Source: Blastococcus sp. TBT05-19 (GTDB lineage: Bacteria > Actinomycetota > Actinomycetes > Mycobacteriales > Geodermatophilaceae). Taken from it: a stretch of 64,000 nt of DNA. The notes under the pieces are model-generated. The model was not told the origin of the DNA. It saw only the letters and a list, made by a program, of their open reading frames with translations, and did no database searches. The stretch lies in the NCBI RefSeq assembly GCF_003319095.1, contig NZ_QOHI01000002.1, forward strand, positions 310,001 through 374,000, written 5' to 3'. Within the stretch, counting starts at the first letter, position 1. Every line of letters starts with the position of its first letter. Position numbers and translations under genes: made by a program. Of this stretch, positions 25,684-34,196 are shown piece after piece.

Positions 25684-25807
25684 GTTCTGCTACCTCCACG
25701 TCGACGTCACACCACTACTGGCGAGTAACCCCCGTCACGCCTTCAACGATGATGTGACGCGAGCGATACGGGTAAACCTGAAGTCGTCGCGGATATGAGG
25801 AGCAGAC

Positions 25808-26617
25808 ATGCATGCGCACCCGATCGGCGTACACGTGGGCGCCGGCCTCACCGACGACGGGGCGCTCGACGCGGGCGGTCCGCTGGCCCGCGCGGCGGAG
25901 ATGGACGCCGACGGCGTCCAGGTCTTCCTCGCCGATCCGCAGGGCTGGAAGGCGCCGAAGCCGCGCCCGGACGCCGACGACCTGCGGGCCTCGGGCCTGG
26001 CCGTCGTCGTGCACGCCCCCTACGTGCTGAACGTGGCGACGACGAACAACCGCATCCGGATCCCCAGCCGCAAGCTCCTCGGGAAGCACGCCGAAGCGGC
26101 CGCCGCCGTCGGCGCCCGCGGGCTCGTGGTGCACGGCGGGCACGTCCTCACCGCCGACGACCCTGCCGTCGGCGTCGACAACTGGCGCAAGACGTTCGCC
26201 CGCCAGGCCGACGACGGCGGGTTCCCGGTGCCGGTGCTGATCGAGAACACCGCCGGCGGGGGCAACGCCATGGCCCGCGACCTCGACGCCCTGGCGCGGC
26301 TCTGGGACGGCGTGGGCGAGTTCGGTGCCGGCTTCGTGCTCGACACCTGCCACGCGTGGGCGGCCGGCTGGGACCTCACCACCGTCGTCGCCGACGTCCG
26401 GGCGATCACCGGCCGGATCGACCTGGTGCACCTGAACAACAGCCGCGACCCCGCCGGCTCCAGCCGGGACCGGCACGCCCCGCTCGCCGCCGGCGAGATC
26501 CCGACCGAGCTGCTCGTCGAGGTGGCGCGCACGGCCGGCTGCCCGGTGGTGCTGGAGACCCCCGGTGACGCCGCCGATCACGCCGCCGAGATCGCCCTCC
26601 TGCGGGCCGCGCTGTGA
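25808..26617 (+). CDS. nfo: Endonuclease IV (AP endonuclease, TIM-barrel family)
   Basis: A 269-residue enzyme of the xylose-isomerase-like TIM-barrel family that cuts DNA 5' of abasic sites. Likely metal ligands appear in order: VVHAPYVLN, VVHGGHV, VLIENTAGGG, VLDTCHAWA, VHLNNSRD, DRHAPLAAGEI and VLETPG. The length is slightly below the usual ~280. Start ATG 25808 has GAGGAG 5 nt before it. The gene points right inside an otherwise leftward block and is absent from the matching mycobacterial cluster, so it is probably an insertion into the conserved order. A structured repeat begins at its stop codon. Confidence 0.88.
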   Translation: MHAHPIGVHVGAGLTDDGALDAGGPLARAAEMDADGVQVFLADPQGWKAPKPRPDADDLRASGLAVVVHAPYVLNVATTNNRIRIPSRKLLGKHAEAAAAVGARGLVVHGGHVLTADDPAVGVDNWRKTFARQADDGGFPVPVLIENTAGGGNAMARDLDALARLWDGVGEFGAGFVLDTCHAWAAGWDLTTVVADVRAITGRIDLVHLNNSRDPAGSSRDRHAPLAAGEIPTELLVEVARTAGCPVVLETPGDAADHAAEIALLRAAL

Positions 26618-26712
26618 CACCGCGATCCTCCGGATCGCACCGCGACCACGTGCCGTCCCGGCTCGGCTGAGCCGCTGCGTCACTCCTCGCGGGACCCTCC
26701 GGGCCCCACTCG
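26617..26712. repeat. Structured intergenic repeat, family 2, copy G
   Basis: It contains a perfect hairpin GCGATCC-TCC-GGATCGC (26622-26638), the shared CCACGTGCCGTCCC segment (26645-26658), and a 24-base core at 26689-26712 identical to the copies at 48461 and 59162. The core can itself fold with a TCC loop. Its right part overlaps the 3' end of the GT87 gene and supplies that protein's last residues and stop. Confidence 0.75.
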
Positions 26713-28215
26713 TCGCGACATGAGCCGTCCCCGGCCCCTGAGGACCCAGCTGTCCGGAGCGTGCTGCAGCGGGCCGCCGGCCGGGTCGTCGACGCCTGGC
26801 CAGCTGGTCCGGACGACGTCGCGGTCGGGGTCCAGGACGTCCCGCACGACCAGCGCCACCAGGACGACGACGGCGAGGTCGCGCAGCACCACCGCCAGCA
26901 GGAACCACTCGACGTCGACCCCGCGGTCCTCCGGGCCCAGGTACCAGAGCAGCCGGGGCACCCACAGCAGCGCCTCGGTGGCCTGCCAGAGCAGCAGCGA
27001 CCGCCAGCCCGGGCGGGCGAGCACGGCCAGGGGCAGCAGCCACAGCGAGTACTGCGGGCTCCAGACCTTGTTGGTGAGCAGGAAGACCGCCACCAGGAGG
27101 AAGGCGATCTGGGCCACCCGGGGCCGGACCGGGGCCGACAGCGTCAGCCACCCCACGGCGGCCACGCCCGCGAGCAGCGCCAGGGCCACCAGGGCGTTGA
27201 GCACCACCGGCGTCTGCCCCTCGGCGAGCGGACCGTCGAGGATCCGGTCGCCGGTCAGGTGCATCGCCACGTTCCACAGCGAGTCGGGATCGGCCGGCCG
27301 GACGCTGTTGAGCCGGAAGAAGCGCCCCCAGTTCTCCGTGGCCAGCACCGCGACGGGGGCGTTCACCGCCACCCACACGCCGACGGCGGCCAGCGCGGTG
27401 CGCAGCCAGACCCGCAGCAGCCCCGAGCGGAGGCAGAGCAGGAAGAGGGCGCCGAGCAGGAAGGCCGGGTAGAGCTTGGCCGCCACGCCCAGGCCGAGCA
27501 GGACGCCGGCCAGCACCGGCCGGTCCCGCGCCCAGGCCCACATGCCCAGGGTCGCCAGCGCCACGGCGAAGAGGTCCCAGTTGGTGAAGGCGTGCACGAC
27601 CAGCAGGGGGGACAGCCCGATCATCGCGGCGTCCCACGGTCGGCGGCCGGCCAGGGCCAGCACCGCGCGGACGACGAGGAAGGCGCAGGCGGTGAGCAGC
27701 AGGCAGGTCACCACGTAGTAGCTCTGCACCGGCGGGATCGAGGGCAGCAGGGCCGAGGCCTCGGCCGCCCGGTCGTAGGTGCCCGCGAGCGCCGCTGCGG
27801 TCGCCATGAAGGCGCCGGTGAGGACCGGGTACTCGACGTCGCTGTCCAGGTAGGGGAGGGCCCCGTCGTCCAGGCCGTGCAGGCCGAACAGCGGGATCGT
27901 GTCGGAGTAGCAGAAGTGCGTGTACTGGACGCTGCCCGACCAGTCCCCGTCGGCGCACGGCGCCTGCTTCACCCAGGCGACGGCGAGCGCCAGGGTGGCG
28001 AAGAGCAGGCAGATGCGCAGCGGCGTCCAGAACAGCGCCCGGCCGGTCACGGCGAAGCGGCCCCAGGGCCCGCCCACCGCCTCGCTGGCCTGCCGGACGA
28101 CCGGATCGGTCCACGACGGCACGACGCGGTCCGGGCCGGCCGGCGCCGTCGTTCCACGTGGAACGGCCACGGGCCCGTCCGCGGTGGCGGACGGGCCCGT
28201 GGGCGTGGTGCTCAT
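26680..28215 (-). CDS. GT87/DUF2029-type membrane glycosyltransferase (Rv0051-like)
   Basis: 511 residues with about ten or more transmembrane helices and no soluble catalytic domain, matching the GT-C fold of glycosyltransferase family 87, whose characterised members transfer mannose from polyprenyl-phosphate donors at the outer membrane face. An early loop contains YLDSDVEYPVLTGAFMA, and later LTNKVWSPQYSLWLLPLA is a hallmark of the group. Position directly after ponA (31 bp gap) mirrors Rv0050-Rv0051 in M. tuberculosis. The final residues (VGPGGSREE) are encoded by an intergenic repeat. Start ATG 28215 has a weak ribosome-binding site; a parS palindrome lies in the first codons. Confidence 0.82.
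   Translation of the reverse strand: MSTTPTGPSATADGPVAVPRGTTAPAGPDRVVPSWTDPVVRQASEAVGGPWGRFAVTGRALFWTPLRICLLFATLALAVAWVKQAPCADGDWSGSVQYTHFCYSDTIPLFGLHGLDDGALPYLDSDVEYPVLTGAFMATAAALAGTYDRAAEASALLPSIPPVQSYYVVTCLLLTACAFLVVRAVLALAGRRPWDAAMIGLSPLLVVHAFTNWDLFAVALATLGMWAWARDRPVLAGVLLGLGVAAKLYPAFLLGALFLLCLRSGLLRVWLRTALAAVGVWVAVNAPVAVLATENWGRFFRLNSVRPADPDSLWNVAMHLTGDRILDGPLAEGQTPVVLNALVALALLAGVAAVGWLTLSAPVRPRVAQIAFLLVAVFLLTNKVWSPQYSLWLLPLAVLARPGWRSLLLWQATEALLWVPRLLWYLGPEDRGVDVEWFLLAVVLRDLAVVVLVALVVRDVLDPDRDVVRTSWPGVDDPAGGPLQHAPDSWVLRGRGRLMSRRVGPGGSREE
28150..28165. promoter_or_regulatory. parS site at the 5' end of the GT87 gene
   Basis: CGTTCCACGTGGAACG has the exact 14-base palindrome GTTCCACGTGGAAC. 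It lies about 25 kb from parAB. Confidence 0.8.
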
Positions 28216-28246
28216 CTCTGCAGTGTGCGGGATGGCCCCGCGGCGA

Positions 28247-30673
28247 TCAGTCGGGACGCGGCGGGAAGACCGGCTGATCCGGCGGCTGACCACCCGGCCG
28301 GCCCCCCTGGTCCGGCGTCGGCGTGGGGGTCGGCGTCGGGGTCGGGGTCGGGGTCGGCGTAGGCGTCGGCGTGGGGGTCGGCGTCGGCGCCTGCGTCGGG
28401 GCGGGGGCCTGGGTGGTAGGCGCGGGCGCGTTCGTCGTCACCGGGGCCGGGGCCTCGGTGGTGGGCGCGGGCACGCCCTTGCCGCTGTCCCCGGTGACCA
28501 GCGCCTTGTCCGGCAGCTTCTCCTTGGGGGTGCCTGCCAGCGCCGCGTTCATGAAGCGCTGCCAGATCGCACCCGGCAGGCCCGAGCCGTAGACGATCCG
28601 CCCGGAGGAGTCCTTGATCGCCTCGCGCTGATCGGTGCCCAGCCACACGGCGGCCGACAGCGACGGGGTGTAGCCGACCATCCAGGCATCGGAGTTGTCC
28701 GACCGGTTCAGGCCCTGCGTACCGGTCTTGCTGGCCACCTCGCGACCGCCCTCGAGCGCCCGCTTCGAGTAGGAAGCGACGCCCTTGGTCGCCACCGTGA
28801 CGTCGTTGGCGACGTCGGCGGGGATCACCTGCTCGCCGGGCTCGCCCGCGTTCTCCAGCAGCACCGTGCCGGCGCTGTCGGTCACCTTGGCGACGAAGTG
28901 CGCCGGGCGGTAGACGCCACCGGCGGCCAGGGTGGCGAAGCCCTGCGCCTGGTCGATCGGCCGCATCTCGTACTCGCCGATGCCGATCGAGGACCCGGTC
29001 GCGCCCGAACCGCCGGCCAGGGTCGGGGAGTTCTTGAGGCCACCGCCCTGCCACTGCTCCGGCAGGCCGGTGGCCGCGAGGATGGTGTCCCGCACGTTCT
29101 CCGGGCCGACCTCGTAGGCCAGGCCGTAGTACGTGGTGTTCAGCGAGCGGGTGATCGCCTCGGTCAGCGTGCAGGCCGGGCAGCTGGCGCCGCCGGAGTT
29201 GGTCACCGGCAGACCGGGCCGGTCGGGGAACTCCTGGTCGTCGCTGCCGTCGCGCCGGGCCTGGATGCCGATGCCCTGGTCCACCGCGGTGGCCAGCACG
29301 TACGGCTTCACCGACGAGCCGGGCTGCCGCTGCGCCTGCGCGTAGTCGGTGCCGACGCCGTCCCGGCCGCCGTGGTACGCCACGACCCCACCGGTGCGCG
29401 GGTCGATCGCGACCAGCGCCTGCCGGAGGTTGTCCGGCTGCTCCGGCGTCATGACGGCGTCGACGGCGGCGACGGCGGCGTCCTGCGCCGGCTTGCTGAT
29501 CGTGGTGACGATCCGCAGACCGCCGGCGTTGATCTGCTGCTCGTCGTAGCTGTGATCGGCCTCGAGCTCGCGGCGCACCTGCTCGACGATGTGGCCCTCG
29601 GGGCCGGTCGGCGTCCCCAGCGCGGAGCCGCCCTTGGGCAGCACCGGCGGGTACACGGACGCCTCGCGCTCGCCGTCGGTCAGCCAGCCCTCCTCGACCA
29701 TCGCGTCGAGCACCAGGCCCCAGCGGTCCTGCGCGCCCTCCGGGTTGACCTCCGGGTCGTAGGCCGACGGGCTGCGCACCAGGACGGCGAGGACGGCGCC
29801 CTGCTGCGCGGTCAGCTGCGAAGCCGAGACGCCGAAGTAGGTGTTCGCCGCGGCCTCGATGCCGTAGGCACCCCGGCCGTAGTAGATGGTGTTCAGGTAG
29901 TTCTCGAGGATCTGCTCCTTCGAGAAGTTGTTGTCCAGCTTGATCGCCAGGAAGAGCTCCTGGAACTTGCGGCTGAACGTCTGCTCCGAGGTCAGGAACG
30001 CGTTCTTGACGTACTGCTGGGTGATCGTCGAGCCACCCTGGGTCGAGCCACCGGTCACGTTGTTCCAGGCGGCGCGCACGATGCCGGTGAAGGAGATGCC
30101 CGGGTCGGAGTAGAAGCTGCGGTTCTCCGCGGCGAGGACGGCCCGCTGCGCCGGCTCCGAGATCTGGTCCAGCGCGACGTTCGTCCGGTTCTCGTCACCC
30201 AGCCGGGCCATCTCGGTGGTGCCGTCGGAGTAGTACATGATCGTCGTCTGCTTGGTGGAGACCGAGTCGGGGCTCGGCACCTCGGTGCTGGCGTAGACGA
30301 CGCCGACGAAGACGCAGAGCAGCGCGAGCAGCCCGCCCATGATCCCGGCGGCGATCTTCAACCGGCGCTTGCGGCGCTGCTTCTTGTTCCCGGTGGCCTT
30401 GCCCTTGGTCCCCGGGCGGGCCGGCGGGCGACCGGCCGCCGCACCCGCGCGGGCCGCGGTCGTGCCGCCACGGGAGGCCGTCGTGCCCCCGCGGGACGCC
30501 GTCGCCCCCCCGCGCGGGGGGACCGGCGGACGGCCACGCCCACCGGCGGGCGGCCGCGGACGGCCGGTGCCTCCGCCGCCACCGGTGCTGCGGGTCCGCG
30601 TGGCCGGCGGTCGGCGGACCGACCCGGATCGCGGCGCGACGGGCGAGGTCTCGTCGTGGCTGGGCACGAGCAC
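28247..30673 (-). CDS. ponA: Bifunctional class A penicillin-binding protein (PonA-like)
   Basis: Polymerises and cross-links peptidoglycan. Length is 808. A long, basic, Gly/Pro/Arg-rich cytoplasmic tail (~1-105) precedes one transmembrane helix (~107-130). The GT51 domain (~150-330) has AAENRSFYSDPGIS, GGSTITQQYVKN and ENYLNTIYYGRGAYGIEAA. The transpeptidase carries SxxK as GSSVKPY (~451), SLN, and KTGT (~647). The end is ~100 residues rich in Pro, Ala and Thr with a long Thr-Pro repeat. GTG 30673 is used; GTG 30667 is nearly as good. Synteny matches ponA1 (Rv0050). Confidence 0.95.
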   Translation of the reverse strand: MLVPSHDETSPVAPRSGSVRRPPATRTRSTGGGGGTGRPRPPAGGRGRPPVPPRGGATASRGGTTASRGGTTAARAGAAAGRPPARPGTKGKATGNKKQRRKRRLKIAAGIMGGLLALLCVFVGVVYASTEVPSPDSVSTKQTTIMYYSDGTTEMARLGDENRTNVALDQISEPAQRAVLAAENRSFYSDPGISFTGIVRAAWNNVTGGSTQGGSTITQQYVKNAFLTSEQTFSRKFQELFLAIKLDNNFSKEQILENYLNTIYYGRGAYGIEAAANTYFGVSASQLTAQQGAVLAVLVRSPSAYDPEVNPEGAQDRWGLVLDAMVEEGWLTDGEREASVYPPVLPKGGSALGTPTGPEGHIVEQVRRELEADHSYDEQQINAGGLRIVTTISKPAQDAAVAAVDAVMTPEQPDNLRQALVAIDPRTGGVVAYHGGRDGVGTDYAQAQRQPGSSVKPYVLATAVDQGIGIQARRDGSDDQEFPDRPGLPVTNSGGASCPACTLTEAITRSLNTTYYGLAYEVGPENVRDTILAATGLPEQWQGGGLKNSPTLAGGSGATGSSIGIGEYEMRPIDQAQGFATLAAGGVYRPAHFVAKVTDSAGTVLLENAGEPGEQVIPADVANDVTVATKGVASYSKRALEGGREVASKTGTQGLNRSDNSDAWMVGYTPSLSAAVWLGTDQREAIKDSSGRIVYGSGLPGAIWQRFMNAALAGTPKEKLPDKALVTGDSGKGVPAPTTEAPAPVTTNAPAPTTQAPAPTQAPTPTPTPTPTPTPTPTPTPTPTPTPDQGGRPGGQPPDQPVFPPRPD
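28314..28388. repeat. Hexanucleotide tandem repeat coding a Thr-Pro tract
   Basis: On the plus strand, near-perfect repeats of GTCGGn encode (Thr-Pro) about 13 times near the C-terminus of the PBP. Changes in copy number would keep the frame, so tract length may vary between strains. Confidence 0.85.
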
Positions 30674-30807
30674 ACCCCTTCCTGGCTGTCATGGGCGCCG
30701 GGCACCTGCCCGGACGCGGTCGAGCGTCTTCAGCTGTGGAGGCGGGTCCCACCCCGCCGGGCCACCGGTCCCTTCCCGCGCACGCGGGCCGGAGACCGGC
30801 CGACCGG

Positions 30808-31224
30808 TTACTTCTCCGTCGCCGCCCGGCGACGGCCGCGCCGGGGCTGGCGCCCCGGCTCGGGCTCGACACCGAGGACGTAGGAGCAGTCCAGGTGGTT
30901 CCAGCCGCAGCTGCGGCACACCTCGACCTGGTACACGGAGAACTCGTCCTGCGCCGCGTCCATGCGGGCGAGCTCGACCTCCGTCTTGGCCTGACCGGCC
31001 ACCGGACCGAGGTGGTCGCCGTACACGTAGTTCACCAGTGTCAGACGGTCCCGGCGGCACACCGGGCAGGCGTCGTCGGTCGGCTGTCCGTGGTACTTCG
31101 CGGCCCGCGAGAGGTACGGGCTGGCGTCGCAGACCTCGAAGAGCCCGGTGCGCCCGGCGTGCACGTCGGCGAGGACGGCTCGCCGCTGCAGCGAGTAGTC
31201 CACGACGGATCGACGTCCGGGCAC
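30808..31224 (-). CDS. DUF5318 zinc-ribbon-like protein (Rv0049-like)
   Basis: A 138-residue protein with VVDYSLQRRAVLADVHAGRT at the start and two CxxC pairs (DACPVCRRD and VCRSCGWNHLDCSY), giving a likely zinc ribbon. Function unknown; the family is conserved next to ponA in actinobacteria. The C-terminus is basic (RRGRRRAATEK). GTG 31224 is chosen by the conserved DYxLQRR start region; no strong ribosome-binding site is seen, and a longer open frame upstream would cross the PadR operator. ponA lies 134 bp downstream. Confidence 0.8.
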   Translation of the reverse strand: MPGRRSVVDYSLQRRAVLADVHAGRTGLFEVCDASPYLSRAAKYHGQPTDDACPVCRRDRLTLVNYVYGDHLGPVAGQAKTEVELARMDAAQDEFSVYQVEVCRSCGWNHLDCSYVLGVEPEPGRQPRRGRRRAATEK

Positions 31225-31334
31225 GGGCGCCAATGTACGCAGGACGCGCCGCGGATGGGCGTTCCCGTGCGGCGACGTACGTCGCGCTGGGCACACCCGC
31301 CCCGGCCGTCCCGGGGCGGCGCGCTCCTCGGCCC

Positions 31335-31355
31335 GATGTATCGTGGCGATACATC
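31335..31355. promoter_or_regulatory. PadR operator
   Basis: A perfect inverted repeat, GATGTATCG and CGATACATC around a 3-nt centre, contains ATGT and ACAT half-sites typical of PadR operators. It lies 27 bp before the PadR-gene start and between divergent promoters, so it may govern both padR and the DUF5318-ponA side. Confidence 0.8.
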
Positions 31356-31381
31356 GACAGGGAAGAGGCGAGGAGGGTGAC

Positions 31382-32026
31382 GTGCTCGAGTTCGCCATCC
31401 TCGGTCTGCTGCACCAGTCGCCGATGCACGGCTACGAGCTGCGCAAGCAGCTCGCGGCGGTCCTCGGCGGGCTGCGCAGCATCTCCTACGGCTCGCTGTA
31501 CCCCGCGCTTCGGCGGATGCAGGCGGCCGGGCTGATTACGACCGATGAGCCCACACCGCGTGCCCTGCTGCCGGCCGACGCTCCCGCGCTCACCGGCCGG
31601 CGCGGGAAGGTGGTCTACACGATCACCGCGGAGGGCAAGGAGCGCTTCCACGAGCTCGTCTGCGAGACCGGTCCCGAGGCCTACGACGACGGCGGGTCCT
31701 TCGACGTCCGCCTGGCGTTCTTCCGGCACACCGCACGGGACGTACGGCTGAGCATCTTGGAGGGGCGCCGCCGCACGGTCGAGCGCCAGCGGGAGGGCCT
31801 GCGGGCCTCGCTGAGCCGGACCCGGGAGCGGTTCGACCGCTACACGCTCGAACTCCAGCGGCACGGCCTGGACTCGGTGGACCGGGAGGTCCGCTGGCTG
31901 TCGGAGCTGATCGACAGCGAGCGCCGGGAGGCGACGGAGCCGTCCTCAGCGCGCCGGGAGGCGACGGAGCCGTCCTCAGCGCGCCGGGAGGCGACGGAGC
32001 CGTCGCAGGAGCCGGGCACCACCTGA
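31382..32026 (+). CDS. PadR-family transcriptional regulator (Rv0047c-like)
   Basis: A 214-residue repressor-type protein with an N-terminal winged helix ([38 protein letters not shown]) and a C-terminal coiled-coil dimerisation domain. GTG 31382 is preferred, with GGAGGG 6 nt upstream; a frame from 31343 would begin inside the operator. The C-terminus is three copies of a ten-residue unit, [10 protein letters not shown], encoded by a perfect 30-bp DNA repeat. It is followed by ino1 with a ~95-bp gap. Autoregulation is suggested by the operator. Confidence 0.9.
   Translation: MLEFAILGLLHQSPMHGYELRKQLAAVLGGLRSISYGSLYPALRRMQAAGLITTDEPTPRALLPADAPALTGRRGKVVYTITAEGKERFHELVCETGPEAYDDGGSFDVRLAFFRHTARDVRLSILEGRRRTVERQREGLRASLSRTRERFDRYTLELQRHGLDSVDREVRWLSELIDSERREATEPSSARREATEPSSARREATEPSQEPGTT
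31921..32004. repeat. 30-bp perfect tandem repeat in the PadR gene
   Basis: Units 31921-31950, 31951-31980 and 31981-32004 (partial) are identical. Each full unit encodes ten residues, so copy-number change keeps the frame. Confidence 0.95.
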
Positions 32027-32121
32027 ACCAGGCGGTCGGGCCCGGGCCCGACCGTTTCGTCACCACCGGACCGCACGCGGTTCACGTACACCGGACCACC
32101 GGTCCAGGGAGAAGGAGAGTC

Positions 32122-33195
32122 ATGGGGTCAGTCAAGGTCGCCATCGTCGGCGTCGGTAACTGCGCCGCCTCGCTCGTGCAGGGCGTCGAGTACTACAAGG
32201 ACGCCGACGAGACGGCGTCCGTGCCGGGGCTGATGCACGTCCGGTTCGGCGAGTACCACGTCTCCGACGTCGAGTTCGTCGCCGCGTTCGACGTCGACGC
32301 GAAGAAGGTCGGTCGGGACCTCTCCGAGGCCATCGTGGCCAGCGAGAACAACACCATCTCGATCTGCGACGTCCCGCCGCTGGGCGTGACCGTGCAGCGC
32401 GGCACCACCCTCGACGGGCTCGGCAAGTACTACCGCGAGATGGTCGAGGAGTCCGACGAGCAGCCGGTCGACGTGGTCGCGGCGCTGCGGGAGTCCGGCG
32501 CCGACGTCCTCGTCTGCTACCTGCCCGTCGGTTCGCAGCAGGCCGCCGAGTTCTACGCGCAGGCCGCCCTGGACGCCGGCGTCGCCTTCGTGAACGCCCT
32601 GCCGGTCTTCATCGCCGGCACCAAGGAGTGGGCGGACAAGTTCACCGCCGCGGGCGTGCCGATCGTCGGTGACGACATCAAGAGCCAGGTCGGCGCCACC
32701 ATCACCCACCGCGTGCTCGCCAAGCTGTTCGAGGACCGCGGTGTGCAGCTCGACCGCACGATGCAGCTGAACGTCGGCGGCAACATGGACTTCAAGAACA
32801 TGCTCGAGCGCGAGCGCCTGGAGTCCAAGAAGATCTCGAAGACCCAGGCCGTCACGAGCCAGGTCGACCGGGACATGGGCAAGGACAACGTGCACATCGG
32901 TCCCTCGGACCACGTGCCGTGGCTGAGCGACCGCAAGTGGGCCTACGTCCGGCTCGAGGGCCGCGCGTTCGGTGACGTCCCGCTGAGCCTGGAGTACAAG
33001 CTCGAGGTCTGGGACTCCCCGAACTCGGCCGGCATCATCATCGACGCGGTCCGCGCCGCGAAGATCGCCAAGGACCGCGGGATCGGCGGCCCGATCCTGT
33101 CGGCGTCGTCGTACTTCATGAAGAGCCCGCCGGTGCAGTACAGCGACAGCGAGGCCCGGGACGCCGTCGAGGCGTTCATCCGCGGCGACGCCTGA
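32122..33195 (+). CDS. ino1: myo-Inositol-1-phosphate synthase
   Basis: Converts glucose 6-phosphate to inositol 1-phosphate with NAD+ as a catalytic cofactor, the entry to phosphatidylinositol and mycothiol in actinobacteria. 357 residues. The NAD site is [17 protein letters not shown]; family motifs include [33 protein letters not shown] and [12 protein letters not shown] with the catalytic lysine region. ATG 32122 has GGAGAAGGAGAG upstream. Adjacent to the PadR gene, as in Rv0046c-Rv0047c. Two strong hairpins follow the stop. Confidence 0.97.
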   Translation: MGSVKVAIVGVGNCAASLVQGVEYYKDADETASVPGLMHVRFGEYHVSDVEFVAAFDVDAKKVGRDLSEAIVASENNTISICDVPPLGVTVQRGTTLDGLGKYYREMVEESDEQPVDVVAALRESGADVLVCYLPVGSQQAAEFYAQAALDAGVAFVNALPVFIAGTKEWADKFTAAGVPIVGDDIKSQVGATITHRVLAKLFEDRGVQLDRTMQLNVGGNMDFKNMLERERLESKKISKTQAVTSQVDRDMGKDNVHIGPSDHVPWLSDRKWAYVRLEGRAFGDVPLSLEYKLEVWDSPNSAGIIIDAVRAAKIAKDRGIGGPILSASSYFMKSPPVQYSDSEARDAVEAFIRGDA

Positions 33196-33197
33196 TC

Positions 33198-33225
33198 GAA
33201 CGGCCTCCCTGCAGGGAGGCCGTTC
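33198..33225 (+). terminator. Terminator of ino1 (perfect palindrome)
   Basis: A 28-bp perfect palindrome with 14-bp arms, starting 3 bp after the ino1 stop. Confidence 0.85.
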
Positions 33226-33239
33226 CATCGCGTGACGCG

Positions 33240-33269
33240 GGGCCCGCATTCCTCCGGGGATGCGGGCCC
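33240..33269 (+). terminator. Second hairpin after ino1
   Basis: A ~13-bp stem with one bulge (33240-33252 and 33256-33269) and a TCC loop. It follows the first terminator by 14 bp and precedes the lipoprotein promoter. Confidence 0.65.
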
Positions 33270-33307
33270 TGCTGCGTTTCCTGCCCGGGATGGGGAGCTG
33301 CGCTCCC

Positions 33308-33313
33308 TAGGCT
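33308..33313 (+). promoter_or_regulatory. -10 hexamer of the lipoprotein gene (leaderless)
   Basis: TAGGCT ends 6 nt before the ATG, placing the transcript start at or next to the start codon. No clear -35 element is seen, and no ribosome-binding site is present. Confidence 0.55.
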
Positions 33314-33319
33314 CCCGGC

Positions 33320-34081
33320 ATGCCCGCCCGCCGTCCGCTCGCCACCCGCGCGGGGACGGCGGCGCTCGCGCTGCTCCTCCTGACCGCGTGCTCGGGGGAC
33401 GAGCGCTCCCCCGGCGAGCCGATCACCGAGGACGAGGCCCGGACCCTGGCCGAGCTGCTGCACCGCAACCACACCGAGGGCGGCGCGGACTTCGTCGTGT
33501 CGGTGCCCTTCGGTGACGACGCGCTGCTCGAGCTCACCGGGGAGGTCGACTTCCGGCGCGGGGTCGGCCGGGCCCAGGCGGTCACCGTCGTCGACGACGA
33601 GGAGCGCGACGCCCGCACCCTCTTCTTCGACCGCGACGAGCTGTGGTCCGGCGACGTCCCCGGGCTGTCCGAGGCACTGGCGGCCGACGGGGCGCCCGAC
33701 GCCTCCTACCTGCGGCGCCCGCGGCCGGCCGACCCCGAGGACCCGGAGCTGCTCGACGTGCTCGTCGCGATGCTGCTCAACCTGGCCCAGCCGGAGGCCG
33801 ACGACCCCGCGCTGTTCCTGGACGGGCCGTACCGCTGGCAGGCGGAGGAGCCGCTGGACGGCCGCCCGACCGTCGTCTACCGGCTGCGCGAGGGGCGCAG
33901 CGTCGCGGTCGACGCGGGGGACGGGACGCTGGTGCAGTATCGGGCCACCCTGCCCGACAGCGGGCTGGACGTGACGCTCACGCTGGCCGACCACGGGACC
34001 CGGCGGGTGGCGCTCCCGGGCGACGACGAGACGGCGGCCGCGGCGGACCATCCGGAGGTGGCGGAGGACTTCGGCCTCTGA
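33320..34081 (+). CDS. Putative lipoprotein of unknown function
   Basis: 253 residues with a type II signal peptide: basic start, hydrophobic AALALLLLTAC, lipobox LTAC with Cys-24 as lipid anchor. The mature part is acidic and mostly predicted beta (FVVSVPFGDDALLELTGEVD; PYRWQAEEPLDGRPTVVYRL), reminiscent of the LppX/LprG-like lipid-carrier shape, but the similarity is too loose to name. Transcribed alone between two terminators. Confidence 0.75.
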   Translation: MPARRPLATRAGTAALALLLLTACSGDERSPGEPITEDEARTLAELLHRNHTEGGADFVVSVPFGDDALLELTGEVDFRRGVGRAQAVTVVDDEERDARTLFFDRDELWSGDVPGLSEALAADGAPDASYLRRPRPADPEDPELLDVLVAMLLNLAQPEADDPALFLDGPYRWQAEEPLDGRPTVVYRLREGRSVAVDAGDGTLVQYRATLPDSGLDVTLTLADHGTRRVALPGDDETAAAADHPEVAEDFGL

Positions 34082-34098
34082 GAGGACCGCAGACAAGT

Positions 34099-34135
34099 GG
34101 GAAGGGGCGGTCTCTTCCCCAGACCGCCCCTTCCC
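34099..34135. terminator. Terminator between the lipoprotein and YqgE genes
   Basis: A perfect 15-bp inverted repeat (34099-34113 and 34121-34135) with a 7-nt loop, then CCTTCTT on the plus strand. It lies between convergent genes. Confidence 0.9.
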
Positions 34136-34196
34136 GACGTCCTTCTTACCAGACCGGGCGCCGTCGCGCTCCCCATCGGCGGGCGCGTCGCGGCGA

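Noticed and set aside
28314..28388. CRISPR-like or minisatellite array
   Set aside because: The units are 6 bp, inside a gene, with no spacers; they encode a Thr-Pro tract.
31921..32004. CRISPR repeat (30-bp units)
   Set aside because: Units are directly adjacent without spacers and lie in the coding frame of the PadR gene.
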